From assembly GCF_019800665.1 (NCBI RefSeq), contig NZ_JAHVKO010000002.1, forward strand, positions 186,001 to 250,000: DNA of 64,000 nt, given 5' to 3'. The notes below the pieces were generated by a model. It had not been told where the DNA came from, did no database searches, and worked only from the letters and a program-made list of their open reading frames with translations. The stretch's first letter is position 1. The number at the start of each line of letters is the position of its first letter. A program made the translations under genes and the position numbers. Positions 63,152 to 64,000 of the stretch are shown in pieces. This DNA comes from Microbulbifer agarilyticus (lineage in GTDB: Bacteria; Pseudomonadota; Gammaproteobacteria; Pseudomonadales; Cellvibrionaceae).

Positions 63152-64000
63152 ATGAACGAAGAGATCACCGCCGAGGTCCGGCCAGCTCAGGGCGGCGCTA
63201 TTGGTATCCTCACTCTGAATGCCAGCCAGAGATTAAACAGCTTGTCACTGGACATGGTACGGGCACTGTCCAAACAACTGCGCGCGTGGCAAACAGACGA
63301 CTCCATTGCTGCGGTATTCCTACAGGGCGCCGGTGAAAAAGCATTGTGTGCAGGGGGAGACGTACAAAAGCTCTACCGCTCAGCGGTGGCAGCAAACGGT
63401 GGGCCCAACACCTACGCAGAAACGTTCTTTCACGAAGAGTATCGCCTGGACTATTTGATCCACACGTTTGGCAAGCCGGTCATTTGTTGGGGGCATGGCA
63501 TCGTCATGGGTGGGGGGCTCGGTCTGATGGCCGGTGCCAGCCATAAGGTAGGCACTGAGCGCACACGTATTGCCATGCCGGAAATTACCATCGGCCTCTA
63601 CCCCGACGTTGGCGGCAGCTACTTTCTCAACCGCATGCCCCACCAAATCGGCCTGTTTCTGGGGCTTACGGCAACCTCGCTGAACCTCACCGACGCGCTG
63701 TTTGTCGGCCTCGTGGACTACACGGCGCCCGCAGAGAAGCGCGAGGAGATACTCGCGCAATTGTGTAGCCAAGTTTGGCTCCCCGGTACAGAAGAGAAGA
63801 TTAATCATGCAATCGCCAGCGAGATCTTATCTGCCTACCAACTCGACACAATGCCCACGGGGCAATTGCAACCTTATTGCCAACAAATTGAAAGTGCCTG
63901 TAGTGAGGACACGCTCACCAATATAACCAACGCCATCTTGGATTTACCTGACGATGCTCCATGGCTGCAAAAAGCCAAGGCCGCACTCAGGGCCGGATCG
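63152..64000 (+). CDS. 3-hydroxyisobutyryl-CoA hydrolase (partial, C-terminus off window)
   Basis: Crotonase-fold hydrolase releasing 3-hydroxyisobutyrate from its CoA ester, the next valine step. From the ATG at 63152 it reads 283 residues to the edge without a stop. It has GAGEKALCAGGDVQKLY, the KPVICWGHGIVMGGGLGLMA oxyanion block and MPEITIGLYPDVGGSYFL with the HIBCH-type catalytic residues. Full family length is about 360-380, so the end lies outside. mmsB (3-hydroxyisobutyrate dehydrogenase) would be expected next but is not seen. Confidence 0.93.
   Translation, partial: MNEEITAEVRPAQGGAIGILTLNASQRLNSLSLDMVRALSKQLRAWQTDDSIAAVFLQGAGEKALCAGGDVQKLYRSAVAANGGPNTYAETFFHEEYRLDYLIHTFGKPVICWGHGIVMGGGLGLMAGASHKVGTERTRIAMPEITIGLYPDVGGSYFLNRMPHQIGLFLGLTATSLNLTDALFVGLVDYTAPAEKREEILAQLCSQVWLPGTEEKINHAIASEILSAYQLDTMPTGQLQPYCQQIESACSEDTLTNITNAILDLPDDAPWLQKAKAALRAGS

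Noticed and set aside
1..64000. CRISPR array, transposon, prophage, tRNA or rRNA gene
   Set aside because: No regularly spaced repeats, transposase or integrase, phage structural genes or cloverleaf tRNA were seen on either strand.

Overview
The window looks like chromosomal core sequence from a marine gammaproteobacterium of the Cellvibrionales, most likely Microbulbifer or a close relative. The basis is gene order: cdsA-uppS-frr-pyrH-tsf-rpsB diverging from map-glnD-dapC-yffB-dapD-dapE matches the Pseudomonas-type arrangement, and the protein sequences read as typical gammaproteobacterial ones. The genus is inferred without any database search. Coding density is high. I saw no rRNA, tRNA, CRISPR array, insertion sequence or prophage.

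Layout. 1-4907 (minus): lipid/cell-wall precursor and translation genes (cdsA partial, uppS, frr, pyrH, tsf, rpsB). 5419-13621 (plus): map, glnD, then the succinylase lysine/DAP genes dapC, dapD, dapE, with an endonuclease III gene of unusual cysteine spacing and a yffB-like gene between them. 13662-14622 (minus): flavodoxin and a conserved unknown. 14905-17801: an envelope-stress locus, a Spy/CpxP-like gene divergent from cpxRA, separated by five CpxR-type half sites at exact 10-bp steps. 18734-23673 (minus): overlapping operon rnm-yciO-scpA-scpB-rluB. 23923-29006 (plus): membrane protein, yciI, SH3 protein, cyclophilin, pdxJ, DUF2520 protein, TrmH-type methylase. 29007-29616: AT-rich convergent gap with DnaA-box-like motifs. 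29617-34112 (minus): Fur-boxed iron uptake unit (unknown periplasmic protein plus fbpABC). 34526-37151 (plus): membrane adenylate cyclase and a lipoprotein. 37232-40403 (minus): guaBA, divergent from xseA. 42053-44353: a MltF-like lytic transglycosylase with two solute-binding domains. 44268-48767 (minus): quinone oxidoreductase, TonB-dependent receptor, pdxH. 48898-51926 (minus): HscC-type Hsp70 and a membrane J-like/RDD partner. 52268-64000: amino-acid catabolism for arginine (aruI plus aldehyde dehydrogenase), threonine (kbl-tdh) and valine (mmsR, mmsA, acyl-CoA dehydrogenase, enoyl-CoA hydratase, 3-hydroxyisobutyryl-CoA hydrolase, the last cut by the window end).

Most genes are conserved housekeeping functions. 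The parts least explained by known families are non-coding or contextual: the tandem CpxR array, a multi-hairpin structure closed by a 10-bp stem upstream of rnm, a hairpin that would bury the ribosome binding site of a 71-residue unknown protein, the AT-rich convergent gap at 29 kb, the Fur-boxed unknown periplasmic protein, and the HscC/J-like pair. Function calls rest on motifs and context read by eye. Structures were paired by hand and not energy-scored.
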